64,000 nt of DNA from Gammaproteobacteria bacterium (GCA_026398815.1 JAPLSA010000019.1:1-64000); one strand, 5' to 3'. Counted from the first letter of the stretch, positions 46,180 through 55,721 are shown. The notes: a model not told the origin generated them from the letters alone. Translations and numbers: made by a program.

Positions 46180-47061
46180 TCAGCGCCGTTCGACCGGCCA
46201 GCCGTCCGACTCCGGCCAGTGCCGGAACGGCCGCACGGCACCTTGCTCGCGGACTTCGGCGACTTTCGCGGGGTCGATGACGGCATACAGCCAGCGCGGT
46301 TCGTTGAGCGGGCCGATCGCGATCACGCCATCGTCCGGGAAGCCGCGATCGGGCGGGCCGTAGACGCCGGCGGCACCGATGTTGACGTCGACCGCCGGCG
46401 ACCACGCGGCCTCGCCGACGATCGGCGACTGCACCACATAGCACTGGTTTTCCAGCGCCCGCGCCTGCGCGCCGACCTTCACCCGGTAATAGCCGGCCAG
46501 CGTGTCGGTGCAACTCGGCACCAGCAGCACTTCGGCACCGGCCGCGCAGGCGGCACGCGCCAGCAGCGGGAATTCGGCGTCGTAGCAGATCAGCACGGTG
46601 AGCTTGCCGAGCGCGGTGTCGAACACCTTCAGCGGCGCGGCTGACGAGATGTTCCACTGCTCGCGCTCGAAGCGGGTCATCACGCATTTGTCCTGGTGCT
46701 CGACCTTGCCGTCGGGCAGACACAGGAAGGCGCGGTTCACATACCGGCCGTCATCCAGACGCCACGGAAAGCTGCCGGCCAGAATGGTCACGCCGTGCGC
46801 CAGCGCCAGCCGCGCATGCAGCGCGCGCCAGGCCTCGCGATGGACCTGCATCGCCGCGATCTGGCCGTGCAGATCGCGGCGCGTCGCGGCATCGAGATGG
46901 GCCAGCGACATCGCGCCGTACTCGGGAAACACCAGCAGCTGCGCACCCTGCACAACGGCGTCGGCAACCCAGCGCGTTACCAGCGCCTCGACCTCGTCCC
47001 ACGAGGCTGGCGAGAACACCGGGAACTGCGCGGCGGCAACCGTGAACGCGCGATCGCTCAT
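46180..47061 (-). CDS. Carbon-nitrogen hydrolase (nitrilase superfamily)
   Basis: 293 residues with the full Glu-Lys-Glu-Cys set of the superfamily: Glu in VFPEYG, Lys in HQDKCVMTRFE, Glu further on, and the nucleophile Cys in LICYDAEFP. Such enzymes hydrolyse amides or nitriles; the chemistry here is probably amidase-like. It overlaps the upstream GNAT gene by 4 nt (ATGA). In other bacteria these two activities occur fused in a single GNAT/nitrilase polypeptide, so the pair likely works together on a small amine or amide. Confidence 0.9.
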   Translation of the reverse strand: MSDRAFTVAAAQFPVFSPASWDEVEALVTRWVADAVVQGAQLLVFPEYGAMSLAHLDAATRRDLHGQIAAMQVHREAWRALHARLALAHGVTILAGSFPWRLDDGRYVNRAFLCLPDGKVEHQDKCVMTRFEREQWNISSAAPLKVFDTALGKLTVLICYDAEFPLLARAACAAGAEVLLVPSCTDTLAGYYRVKVGAQARALENQCYVVQSPIVGEAAWSPAVDVNIGAAGVYGPPDRGFPDDGVIAIGPLNEPRWLYAVIDPAKVAEVREQGAVRPFRHWPESDGWPVERR

Positions 47062-47651
47062 GGCAGGCGCTTGAGCCAGAAGGTCATCGGCTTGGCAGTG
47101 GATTCGGTTTCGCCGATGTCCGGCCAGGAAAAGGTGGTGACGATTTCCGGCGCCTTCGCGTAGCCGCGCTTGCCCCAGAAGCGGTCGTTCGGTACGTAGC
47201 CGGCCGGCTTCAGCGGATGATCGTCCGGCCGCTGCACGGCGCAGAACGCGCAGACCTTCAGGCCCTGTTCGGCGGCGTGGGCTTCGCGCAGCTCGAAGAA
47301 TTTCACGCCGACGCCGAAGCCGCGGTATTCGGGCAGCAGCACCGACTCGCCGAAGTAGTCGATCTCCTCGACCCGATGGCCGCCGGCAATGAACGGCGCC
47401 TGCGCGTCGGCCCCGGCATCGACCAGCGGCAGCACGGTGGATGCACCGATGCAGCGATCACCGTCCCAGACCAGGATCGCGAGGCTGCGCGGGCAGTCGA
47501 TGTAGGTCTGCAGGTAGTGGCGCTCGTAGTCGCGCGAGCCTTCGTACAGATACGGGAAGGCGCGGAACACGGCGATGCGGACATCGGCAAGGGCGTCGAG
47601 CTGGTTCGCGATCTCGGTGCCGCACAGGAGTTCGATACGTAATCTGCTCAC
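47058..47651 (-). CDS. GNAT family N-acetyltransferase
   Basis: 197 residues. The acetyl-CoA region is seen as ESVLLPEYRGFGVGVKFF, with the R/Q-x-x-G-x-G/A pattern (RGFGVG), preceded by an N-terminal substrate-binding part (VRIAVFRAFPYLYEG). The C-terminal half is longer than in minimal GNATs (WGKRGY, TFSWPDIG). Its substrate is unknown; the 4-nt coupling with the nitrilase suggests a shared pathway. Confidence 0.87.
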   Translation of the reverse strand: MSRLRIELLCGTEIANQLDALADVRIAVFRAFPYLYEGSRDYERHYLQTYIDCPRSLAILVWDGDRCIGASTVLPLVDAGADAQAPFIAGGHRVEEIDYFGESVLLPEYRGFGVGVKFFELREAHAAEQGLKVCAFCAVQRPDDHPLKPAGYVPNDRFWGKRGYAKAPEIVTTFSWPDIGETESTAKPMTFWLKRLP

Positions 47652-47687
47652 GAAGCAATCTCCGTCGAAGGTAGAAGCTGACGGTTG

Positions 47688-47948
47688 CTAGCGACCTTCA
47701 ACATGCTGAATCCACACGACCTCATTCGGGTGATGCTCAACGACTGTCGAAAGCGCGTCCTGAACTTCCTCCTGCGTAGCGTCCGCGAGTGTGTAGTTGA
47801 ACAGGGTGTGGCTTATGCCATCTGAGCACAGCCTTAGGTGCTCCTCTGTCGAGACTGTATCCGCGCCGCTCCAAACCGCGGCTCCAGTCGCTTTCGCCAG
47901 TGCGATTGCTTTCGCCAAGCCGTCTTTAGTCCGCGCCAAATAGACCAC
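47688..47948 (-). CDS. Small orphan protein of unknown function
   Basis: 86 residues, GTG start, soluble and acidic, with LARTKDGLAKAIALAKATG at the N-terminus and EEVQDALSTVVEHHPNEVVW near the C-terminus. Hand counts over four 60-base lines give about 57% G+C, clearly lower than its neighbours, suggesting recent acquisition. It fits between two genes with short gaps (36 and 6 nt). No family recognised; a real but foreign small gene is the most likely reading. Confidence 0.6.
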   Translation of the reverse strand: MVYLARTKDGLAKAIALAKATGAAVWSGADTVSTEEHLRLCSDGISHTLFNYTLADATQEEVQDALSTVVEHHPNEVVWIQHVEGR

Positions 47949-47954
47949 GGACGT

Positions 47955-48365
47955 TTAGGCCCCGACCTGCTTCAGCCAGTCGTTCAGGTTGTAGTAGTTG
48001 GTGACGCGGGCGACCTTGCCGTCGCGGATATCGAAGAACGCGCCGGCCGGCAGGCGGTAGGTCTGGCCGTTCGCTTCCGGCAGGCCTTCGTCGGTCTTCA
48101 GGTACTTGCCGAGCACCAGGAATTCGACTGCGGCGCGCGAGCCATCGAGGTTGACGTTGATCGAGATGTCGACGATCTCTTCCGAGTACGAGCGGTTCAT
48201 CTTGCCCATGAACGCCTCGAACGCGGCCTTGCCGATTTCCCGGCCACCCTGATTGACGTCGTGGATCACGTCGTCGGTCAGCAGGCCGAGGAAGGTCGGC
48301 CAGTCGCGGCGGTTGAAGGCGCCGTAATAACGGCTAAGCAGCTCACGGGTGGCATCGACGGACAT
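47955..48365 (-). CDS. SnoaL-like / ketosteroid isomerase-related protein (NTF2 fold)
   Basis: 136 residues of the NTF2-like fold, close to the TIGR02096 ketosteroid isomerase-related group: YYGAFNRRDWPTFLGLLTDDVIHDVNQGG, KAAFEAFMGKMNRSY, and GKVARVTNYYNLNDWLKQV. The conserved Asp/His of the pocket are in DDVIHD. The true reaction of this group is not known. The ATG at 48365 is 11 nt after moaC on the same strand. Confidence 0.86.
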   Translation of the reverse strand: MSVDATRELLSRYYGAFNRRDWPTFLGLLTDDVIHDVNQGGREIGKAAFEAFMGKMNRSYSEEIVDISINVNLDGSRAAVEFLVLGKYLKTDEGLPEANGQTYRLPAGAFFDIRDGKVARVTNYYNLNDWLKQVGA

Positions 48366-48376
48366 GGTCTTGATCC

Positions 48377-48826
48377 TCAGGTGGAACGCGCGCCTCGGGC
48401 GCGCAGGAAATCGCCGGACTTGCCGCCGGTCTTCTTCAGCAGCAGCACGTCGCGGATGCGCAGGTCGGTGCCGGCATGGGGCTTCAGCATGTCGTACAGA
48501 CACAGGGACGCGATGCTCGCCGCCGTCAGCGCTTCCATCTCGATGCCGGTGCGGGCGTGGGTGGCGACCTCGACCAGCACGGTGACGCTGGTCGCCGTGA
48601 AGTCGTAAGTGAGATCAAGCCGCTCGACCGGAATCGGGTGGCACAGCGGCAGCAGCTCCCAGGTGCGCTTGGCCGCGAGGATGCCGGCGGCGCGGGAAAT
48701 CTCCAGCGCATCGCCCTTGTCGAGGGTCTTTTCGCGCAGCCGGACCAGCACCTCGGCCGGCACGTCGACTACGGCCTGGGCCACGGCGACACGCAGGGTC
48801 ACTTCCTTCGGACTGACGTCTCTCAT
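48377..48826 (-). CDS. moaC: Cyclic pyranopterin monophosphate synthase MoaC
   Basis: 149 residues. MoaC converts the MoaA product to cyclic pyranopterin monophosphate in molybdenum cofactor synthesis. Conserved segments: an N-terminal DVSPKE, KGDALEISRAAGILAAKRTWELLPLCHP, GIEMEALTA and LYDMLKP, with the catalytic Lys near the end (LLLKKTGGKSG). It follows moaE on the same strand after a 166-nt gap that contains a dispersed palindrome. Confidence 0.95.
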   Translation of the reverse strand: MRDVSPKEVTLRVAVAQAVVDVPAEVLVRLREKTLDKGDALEISRAAGILAAKRTWELLPLCHPIPVERLDLTYDFTATSVTVLVEVATHARTGIEMEALTAASIASLCLYDMLKPHAGTDLRIRDVLLLKKTGGKSGDFLRARGARST

Positions 48827-48891
48827 GAGCGTTAAGGCAGGTTGAACGAATTTCTACAGCGTGATGACCCGATGCCGCAGGTCACCAACCG

Positions 48892-48976
48892 CGTCATTCC
48901 GGCGCAGGCCGGAATCCAGAGGACGGTGGCGACACGAGCTAATTCGTGACTGGATCCCGGCCTGCGCTGGGATGAC
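48892..48976. repeat. Dispersed intergenic palindromic repeat (REP-like), full copy
   Basis: Two inverted half-sites, GTCATTCCGGCGCAGGCCGG... (48892-48918) and ...CCCGGCCTGCGCTGGGATGAC (48950-48976), flank a 31-nt middle that itself contains GAGCTAATTC. Each half is a short palindrome and together they make a long inverted repeat. Sequences of this CTGGATcCCGGCcTGCGCcGG type are common intergenic repeats in proteobacteria. It lies between moaE and moaC. Confidence 0.8.
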
Positions 48977-48992
48977 GGACGGTGACGGCGGC

Positions 48993-49442
48993 TCACAGCG
49001 ATTCGACCGGCTGGATCGGCGTGCCTTCCAGAAAGCGCGCCTGGCCGTCGAGATAGTGTTCTTCCTTCCAGATCGGCACTGCCTGCTTGATCGTGTCGAT
49101 CGCCCAGCGGCAGGCCTCGAAGCCTTCGGCGCGATGGCCGCCGCGGATCACGACGACGACGCTGATCTCTCCGATCGCAAGCTCACCGACCGCATGGGCG
49201 ACGACGGCGCGGACGCCGAAGCGGGCTTCGGTCGCCGCCTCGATCTCGCGCAGCCGCGTTTCGGCGAGCCCGCGATGGGCGTGGTAGCTCATGCCGCGCA
49301 CGGCCTGGCCTTCGTGGATGTTGCGCACGGTGCCGGCGAACAGGTTCAGCGCGCCGGCCGTGGCCGGCTGCGGCTCGACCAGCCAGTCGGCAAGATTCAG
49401 CGCGCCATCGCGCAGGCGGGGCAGGGATTTCAGGTCGGACAC
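48993..49442 (-). CDS. moaE: Molybdopterin synthase catalytic subunit MoaE
   Basis: 149 residues. MoaE transfers sulfur from MoaD thiocarboxylate to the pyranopterin. Landmarks are GALNLFAGTVRN, GMSYHAHRGLAE, VVVVIRGGHRAEGFEACRW and the active-site lysines in DTIKQAVPIWKEEHY. It is 3 nt downstream of moaD. Confidence 0.95.
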   Translation of the reverse strand: MSDLKSLPRLRDGALNLADWLVEPQPATAGALNLFAGTVRNIHEGQAVRGMSYHAHRGLAETRLREIEAATEARFGVRAVVAHAVGELAIGEISVVVVIRGGHRAEGFEACRWAIDTIKQAVPIWKEEHYLDGQARFLEGTPIQPVESL

Positions 49443-49445
49443 GGT

Positions 49446-49691
49446 TCAGCCGGCGGACACGGGCGGAATCAGCGCGATCACGTCGCCATCGGCGAGCGGT
49501 GCAGTCGGCGAGGCGATGGCGTCGCCAGCAGCGATTGCGACCGTGTCGCGGCGGGCGGCGAAATCCGGGTAGCGCGCAGCGAGGGCATCGAGCGCGTCAT
49601 TGCCGGTCGCGCCATCGGCAAGATCGAGCGTGATCGCGTCCGACCCGCACCAGCGCGCGCTTGCGCCGTAGCACTCCACTGTCACGCGCAT
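49446..49691 (-). CDS. moaD: Molybdopterin synthase sulfur-carrier subunit MoaD
   Basis: 81-residue ubiquitin-fold protein: VTVECYGASARWCG at the N-terminus, ALAARYP in the middle and DGDVIALIPPVSAG at the end. MoaD is normally activated as a C-terminal thiocarboxylate on a Gly-Gly tail. Here the last two residues are Ala-Gly, with Ala replacing the penultimate Gly. Codons at the 3' end are GCC GGC TGA, so this is seen directly. It may still work because the terminal Gly is kept. Confidence 0.92.
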   Translation of the reverse strand: MRVTVECYGASARWCGSDAITLDLADGATGNDALDALAARYPDFAARRDTVAIAAGDAIASPTAPLADGDVIALIPPVSAG

Positions 49692-49758
49692 GACTTATCC
49701 GGCCCTCGCGCCAGCGCGTTCGCCGATGCAGCAATCAGTGATTGCAAAGCGCATCGGC

Positions 49759-50772
49759 TCACCCACCCAGCGAGTTCATCGCGATCGGCCGATCCGAATA
49801 GCCCGGATTGGCCGCGTAGCCGGCGTCCTTGTTCCACACCGTGGTGCGGATCAGTGCCGACAGTGCCGCGTCGTCGGCACCGGCGCGCATCGGGTCGCGC
49901 AGGCTGGTGCCGTGCCGGGAGAACAGGCAGGGATACAGCGAGCCGTCGGCGGTGATCCGCAGGCGGTCGCAACTGGCGCAGAACGGGTTCGAGACGGTGG
50001 CGATGACGCCGACATCGGGGCCGCCGCCCAGCTGGTAGTACGCCGCCGGGTCGTTGGAGCGCGGCAGGGCGGTGACCGCGTACTCGGTACGCAGCGCATC
50101 GAGGATGTCGGCCTGCGGCACCACGCGGTCGCGGCTCCATTCGCCACGGCCGTCGAGCGGCATGAATTCGATGTAGCGCAGCGGCAGCTGCTCGCGGGCG
50201 GCGTAGCGCGCCAGCGGCAGGATCTCGCTTTCGTTGATGCCGCGGATGATCACCGCGTTCAGCTTGATCGGGATGCCGGCGTCGCGGGCGGCGCCGATGC
50301 CGGCCAGTACTGGACGGATGCCGCGGCCGCCGGAGAGCTTGGCGAAGATCGCCGGGTCCATCGCGTCGAGGCTGATGTTGAGATCGTCGACGCCGGCGGC
50401 CTTCAGGCTCGCGGCGCGCTTTTCCAGCAGCGCGGCATTGCTGGTCAGGCTGATCCGTTCCAGGCCGAACGGCCGCAGCGCCTGCGCGTCTTCGATGATG
50501 CCTTCAAGGTCGCGGCGCAGCAGCGGCTCGCCACCGGTCAGGCGCAGCCGATTCACGCCGAGTTCGGCGACAAACAGCATCAGGATGCGGGATAGCTCCG
50601 CACGGCTCAGGCGATCGGCCCGGTCCATGAACTCGGGGCGCTCCGGCATGCAGTACGGGCAGCGGAAATTGCAGCGATCCGTCAGCGATATCCGCAGCTT
50701 GCGCTTGATCCGGCCGAAGCGGTCGGCAATCGGGCTGGGCGGCGCGGTGGTCGGGCGAGGCAGCAAGGTCAT
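49759..50772 (-). CDS. moaA: GTP 3',8-cyclase MoaA
   Basis: 337-residue radical-SAM enzyme starting molybdenum cofactor synthesis from GTP. The N-terminal cluster motif is CNFRCPYC, and GGEPLL, SLDAMD and the C-terminal second [4Fe-4S] site CASCDRLRITADG...C are intact. The protein ends in SLGG, the conserved Gly-Gly tail of MoaA that enters the active site. It is 67 nt upstream of moaD. Confidence 0.95.
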   Translation of the reverse strand: MTLLPRPTTAPPSPIADRFGRIKRKLRISLTDRCNFRCPYCMPERPEFMDRADRLSRAELSRILMLFVAELGVNRLRLTGGEPLLRRDLEGIIEDAQALRPFGLERISLTSNAALLEKRAASLKAAGVDDLNISLDAMDPAIFAKLSGGRGIRPVLAGIGAARDAGIPIKLNAVIIRGINESEILPLARYAAREQLPLRYIEFMPLDGRGEWSRDRVVPQADILDALRTEYAVTALPRSNDPAAYYQLGGGPDVGVIATVSNPFCASCDRLRITADGSLYPCLFSRHGTSLRDPMRAGADDAALSALIRTTVWNKDAGYAANPGYSDRPIAMNSLGG

Positions 50773-50834
50773 GCCGCATTGTACGACCTGCCACTGGCCG
50801 GATGGCGGCCGCGATTTATGCTGCTTTCAGCCGA

Positions 50835-51332
50835 TTAGGCGCGGCGGCGCAGGAACACCGGCTGGGCGTGATCGGCGGCCTGCTGGTAGGGCACGCTGAA
50901 TTCGTGGATCGCCGCCAGGCAGGCCGCCGGGTCCTGACCTTCACGTAGTTCGAAGCTGGTGAAGCCGCAGCGGACCATGAAGCCGATCTGGTCGCGGACC
51001 ACGGCCTTGCCGGTCGCCCGCAGCTCGCCCTTGTAGGCGAAGCGTTCGGCCAGCAGCCGCGCCTGCGAATAGGCGCGGCCATCCGGGAAGGCCGGGAAAT
51101 CGAGCGCGATCAGCGGCCGGTCGGCGATCTCCGGCAGCACGCCGGCGATATCGATCGTGTTCGGGATCTTCACGCCGATCACCCGCCCGGACGCCAGCAA
51201 CGCTTCGCGCTCGGCCTGCCAGCGGCTGTAGCTGACAATCAGCTTGCCGGTTGCCGGCAGCGCGGCATCATCGGCCAGCAGCGTGTAGTCATCGGCTTCG
51301 ACGCGCAGGTTGCGCAGCAGGATGGTGCTCAT
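50835..51332 (-). CDS. DUF934 family protein, sulfite-reductase partner
   Basis: 165 residues. DUF934 proteins occur next to sulfite reductase in many Proteobacteria, and their function in sulfate assimilation is not defined. Typical segments are GVKIPNTIDIAGVLPEIADRPLIALDFPAFPDGRAYSQARLLAERF and VRCGFTSFEL. The ATG at 51332 overlaps the sulfite reductase stop (ATGA), showing translational coupling. The cysH (PAPS reductase) gene that often follows is absent here. Confidence 0.88.
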   Translation of the reverse strand: MSTILLRNLRVEADDYTLLADDAALPATGKLIVSYSRWQAEREALLASGRVIGVKIPNTIDIAGVLPEIADRPLIALDFPAFPDGRAYSQARLLAERFAYKGELRATGKAVVRDQIGFMVRCGFTSFELREGQDPAACLAAIHEFSVPYQQAADHAQPVFLRRRA

Positions 51333-52999
51333 GCTTCGGCCTCGACCTTCGCGTACAGGCGGGTCTTGAACGGCGCCATGCCGACGCGGCGGTAGCAGTC
51401 GAGGAAGGATTCGTCCTCGCTGTGACGCTCGGCCAGATAGGTTTCGATGAGGTTCTGCACGGCATCGGCGATGTCGGCGCGCGACACGCTCGGGCCAGTG
51501 CGATCGCCGAGGCTGGCATCGTTGCTGGACGAGCCGCCGAGGGTGATCTGGTACCACTCCTCGCCCTTCTTATCGACGCCGAGAATGCCGATGTGACCGA
51601 CGCTGTGATGGCCGCAGCCATTCATGCAGCCGGACATGTTCAGCTTGATGTCGCCGATGTCGTGCTGGTCGTCGAGATTCTCGAAGCGCTCGAAGATTTC
51701 CTCGGCGACGGCGATCGAGCTGGCGTTGCTCAAGCTGCAGAAATCGAGTCCCGGGCAGCAGATGACGTCGGTCAGCAGGCCAATGTTCGGTGTCGCAAGG
51801 CCTATCCCGGCCAGCGCCTGCCACAGCGGATACAGATCCTTCTGGGCAACGTCGGCAAACACCAGGTTCTGGGTGTGGGTCACCCGCACTTCGCCGAACG
51901 AGTAGCGGTCGGCGAGATCGGCCACTGCATCAAGCTGGGCGGCATCGATGTCACCCGGGGCCACGCCCTTGGCTTTCAGCGAGGCGAACACCGCCGAGTA
52001 CCCGGGCACCCGGTGGGCCTTCAGGTTGCGGCGCGTCCAGGCAGCGAATGCCGGGTGGGCGGCGAGCTGAGCGGCGTAGCTGCTGTCGTCTGCGGCGGCT
52101 GCGTCGTAGCGCGGCTGCGAGAAATGCTGCTTGACCCGGTCGAGATCGGCCTGCGTCAGCTTTAGATAGGAATCCTTGATCTGCGCCCATTCGGCTTCGA
52201 CCATCTCGGCGAACTTCGCCGGGCCGGTTTCCTTGACCAGGATCTTGATCCGCGCCTTGTAGATGTTGTCGCGACGGCCGAGGCGGTTGTAGACGCGCAG
52301 CACCGCTTCGCAGTAGCTCAGCAGGTCGGCTTCGGGCAGGAAGTCGCGCAGCTTCACACCAATGATCGGCGTGCGGCCCAGGCCGCCGCCGACGTACATC
52401 GTGTAGCCGAGTTCGCCGTGTTCGTTGCGGACGATATGCACGCCGATGTCGTGCACGCGGGTCGCGGCGCGATCGGTGGTCGAGGCGCTGATCGCGATCT
52501 TGAACTTGCGCGGCAGCCAGTTGAATTCCGGGTGCAGGGTCGCCCACTGGCGGGCGATCTCGCAGTACGGGCGCGGATCGACCAGTTCGTCAGCGGCGAC
52601 ACCAGCCAGATGATCCGAGGTGAAATTGCGGATGCAGTTGCCGCTGGTCTGGATCGCGTGCATCTGCACGCTGGCCAGATCAGCCAGGATGTCGGGCACC
52701 GATTCCAGCGTCGGCCAGTTGAACTGGATGTTCTGCCGCGTCGTCAGGTGGCCGTAGCCTTTGTCGTAGGTGCGGGCGATGTGGCCGAGCATCCGCACCT
52801 GCTTCGACGACAGCAGGCCGTAGGGAATCGCCACCCGCAGCATCGGCGCGAACCGCTGCACGTACAGGCCATTGCGCAAGCGGAGCATCCGGTACTCGTC
52901 GTCCGGCAGTTCGCCGGCGAGGTAGCGCCGGGTCTGGTCGCGGAACTGCGCGACCCGTTCGTCGACCAGTTTCTGGTCGTATTCGTCGTACTGGTACAT
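51329..52999 (-). CDS. cysI: Sulfite reductase (siroheme / [4Fe-4S] hemoprotein subunit)
   Basis: 556 residues with two ferredoxin-like (NIR_SIR_ferr) domains and two siroheme-[4Fe-4S] domains. Cluster and heme ligands are seen in CCPGLDFCSLSN and NMSGCMNGCGHH; RQNIQFNWP and GYTMYVGGG line the substrate cavity. It reduces sulfite to sulfide in sulfur assimilation; a related nitrite reductase role is possible but CysB and CysG next door favour sulfite. A palindrome and AT-rich patch lie upstream. Confidence 0.9.
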   Translation of the reverse strand: MYQYDEYDQKLVDERVAQFRDQTRRYLAGELPDDEYRMLRLRNGLYVQRFAPMLRVAIPYGLLSSKQVRMLGHIARTYDKGYGHLTTRQNIQFNWPTLESVPDILADLASVQMHAIQTSGNCIRNFTSDHLAGVAADELVDPRPYCEIARQWATLHPEFNWLPRKFKIAISASTTDRAATRVHDIGVHIVRNEHGELGYTMYVGGGLGRTPIIGVKLRDFLPEADLLSYCEAVLRVYNRLGRRDNIYKARIKILVKETGPAKFAEMVEAEWAQIKDSYLKLTQADLDRVKQHFSQPRYDAAAADDSSYAAQLAAHPAFAAWTRRNLKAHRVPGYSAVFASLKAKGVAPGDIDAAQLDAVADLADRYSFGEVRVTHTQNLVFADVAQKDLYPLWQALAGIGLATPNIGLLTDVICCPGLDFCSLSNASSIAVAEEIFERFENLDDQHDIGDIKLNMSGCMNGCGHHSVGHIGILGVDKKGEEWYQITLGGSSSNDASLGDRTGPSVSRADIADAVQNLIETYLAERHSEDESFLDCYRRVGMAPFKTRLYAKVEAEA

Positions 53000-53073
53000 G
53001 GCGCCACTGCTCGCAGGCCCGCCGGGACATGGCGGGTGCGCACTGTAAAGCTCGGGTTGGGGAATATCCTAAT

Positions 53074-53088
53074 AACTTTCCGAAAGTT
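53074..53088 (-). promoter_or_regulatory. Perfect palindrome upstream of cysI, possible CysB site
   Basis: AACTTTC-C-GAAAGTT is a perfect 7-bp inverted repeat, about 75 nt before the cysI start and 28 nt downstream of the cysB stop on the shared minus strand. CysB-type regulators bind near promoters of sulfate-assimilation genes. The binding is inferred from position only. Confidence 0.4.
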
Positions 53089-53115
53089 GGCCGTGCGCCC
53101 GCTGGCCGCGCCACT

Positions 53116-54163
<1,048 letters not shown>

Positions 54164-54275
54164 GACCTCCCGATCCTTCGTGCCCCGTCGCGCGGCGGTG
54201 GCCGCCTGAACGGCGGCGATCCTGCAGCGGACCGCAGCCGCCGGCTGCGCGCGCCATCGGCCGGCGCCGACCGGG

Positions 54276-54281
54276 GATAAT
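54276..54281 (+). promoter_or_regulatory. -10 box (GATAAT) of cysG
   Basis: GATAAT ends just before GCGGCG and lies 31 nt upstream of the chosen cysG ATG. It overlaps an earlier in-frame ATG at 54280, arguing against that start. Confidence 0.35.
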
Positions 54282-54306
54282 GCGGCGTCCCGCCCTGCCT
54301 GCCCTC

Positions 54307-55698
54307 ATGTCCAACCAGCCTGCCGCCACGCCCCGCTATTTTCCGGTCACGCTGCGGCTCGACGATGCCCGCGTGGTGGTGGTCGGCGGCGGCGAGGTGG
54401 CGGCGCGCAAGATTCGCCTGCTGCTGCGCGCCGGGCCGCAGATCGAGGTGCTGGCGCTGGCGCTGAATCCGGAGCTGGAGCAGTGGTGCCGCGACGGCGT
54501 GGTCCGCCACCGGGCCGCCACCTTCGATGCCGCCTGTCTCGACGGCGCCCGGCTGGTGATCGCGGCGACCGACGACCGCGCGCTGAACCGGCAGGTGGCC
54601 GCCGAGGCGCGGGCGCGCAACATTCCGGTCAATGTCGTCGACGACCCGGAGCCGAGCACCTTCATCACGCCGGCGATCATCGACCGCGCACCGCTGACCG
54701 TCGCGATCTCCAGCGGCGGTGCGGCGCCGGTCGTCGCCCGACGTCTGCGCGAGCGGCTGGAAGCGGAATTGCCGCAGGCCTACGGCGCGCTGGCCCGCTA
54801 CACCCAGCACCGGCGCGACCGGGTCAAGACCGCGCTCGAAGGCCCGGCGCGGCGCGCGCTGTGGGAGCGCTTTCTCGACAGCCCCGGCGCCGAAGCGGTG
54901 CTGCGTGGCGACGAGGCGGCGGCCGATGTGGTGCTCGACCAGCTGCTGGCCGATGTTCGGCCGCTCGGCGAGGTCTACCTGGTCGGCGCCGGCCCCGGCG
55001 ATCCGGACCTGCTGACCTTCCGCGCGCTGCGCCTGATGCAGCAGGCCGACGTGGTGCTCTACGACCGCCTGATCGGCCCCGGCATCCTCGATCTGGTGCG
55101 CCGCGACGCCGAGCGGATCTTCGTCGGCAAGCGCCGCAACCAGCACACCGTGCCGCAGGACGAGATCAACGAGGAGCTGGTGCGGTTGGCGCGGCAGGGC
55201 AAGCGCGTGCTGCGCCTGAAAGGCGGCGATCCCTTCGTGTTCGGGCGCGGCGGCGAGGAAATCGAGCGGCTGGCCCAGGCCGGCATTCCGTTCCAGGTGG
55301 TGCCCGGCATCACCGCCGCCAGCGGCTGCTCGACCTATGCCGGCATTCCGCTGACCCACCGCGACTACGCGCAGGCCTGCATCTTCGTCACCGGCCACCC
55401 GCGTGCCGATGGCCAGCTGACCTTGCCCTGGGACGCGCTGGCCCGACCCGGCCAGACGATCGCCATCTACATGGGCCTGGGTTCGCTGCCGATGCTCAGT
55501 GCCGAGCTGATGGCCCACGGCCTGCCGGGCGACTGGCCGGCAGCGCTGATCGTCGAGGGCACCCAGGCCACCCAGCGGGTGATCGCCTCGACCCTGGCGG
55601 CGCTGCCGGGCGAAGTCGCCGCCGCCGAGATCAAGGGCGCCAGCCTGGTGATCGTCGGTGAAGTGGTGAAGCTGCGCGATCGGCTGGCCTGGCGCTGA
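54307..55698 (+). CDS. cysG: Siroheme synthase CysG (trifunctional)
   Basis: 463 residues: an N-terminal dehydrogenase/ferrochelatase half (VVVVGGGEVAARKIRLLL, NPEL, AAT DDRALN, PSTFITPAI) fused to a C-terminal uroporphyrinogen-III methyltransferase (VYLVGAGPGDPDLLT, VVLYDRL, LKGGDPFVFGRGGEE, PGITAASG, THRDY). It makes siroheme, the cofactor of the sulfite reductase encoded nearby. The ATG at 54307 (MSNQPAA) is preferred over 54280 because the latter overlaps a -10 box. Convergent with the quinone oxidoreductase. Confidence 0.95.
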   Translation: MSNQPAATPRYFPVTLRLDDARVVVVGGGEVAARKIRLLLRAGPQIEVLALALNPELEQWCRDGVVRHRAATFDAACLDGARLVIAATDDRALNRQVAAEARARNIPVNVVDDPEPSTFITPAIIDRAPLTVAISSGGAAPVVARRLRERLEAELPQAYGALARYTQHRRDRVKTALEGPARRALWERFLDSPGAEAVLRGDEAAADVVLDQLLADVRPLGEVYLVGAGPGDPDLLTFRALRLMQQADVVLYDRLIGPGILDLVRRDAERIFVGKRRNQHTVPQDEINEELVRLARQGKRVLRLKGGDPFVFGRGGEEIERLAQAGIPFQVVPGITAASGCSTYAGIPLTHRDYAQACIFVTGHPRADGQLTLPWDALARPGQTIAIYMGLGSLPMLSAELMAHGLPGDWPAALIVEGTQATQRVIASTLAALPGEVAAAEIKGASLVIVGEVVKLRDRLAWR

Positions 55699-55721
55699 GC
55701 CAGCCGGCCGGCGCCGTCCCG

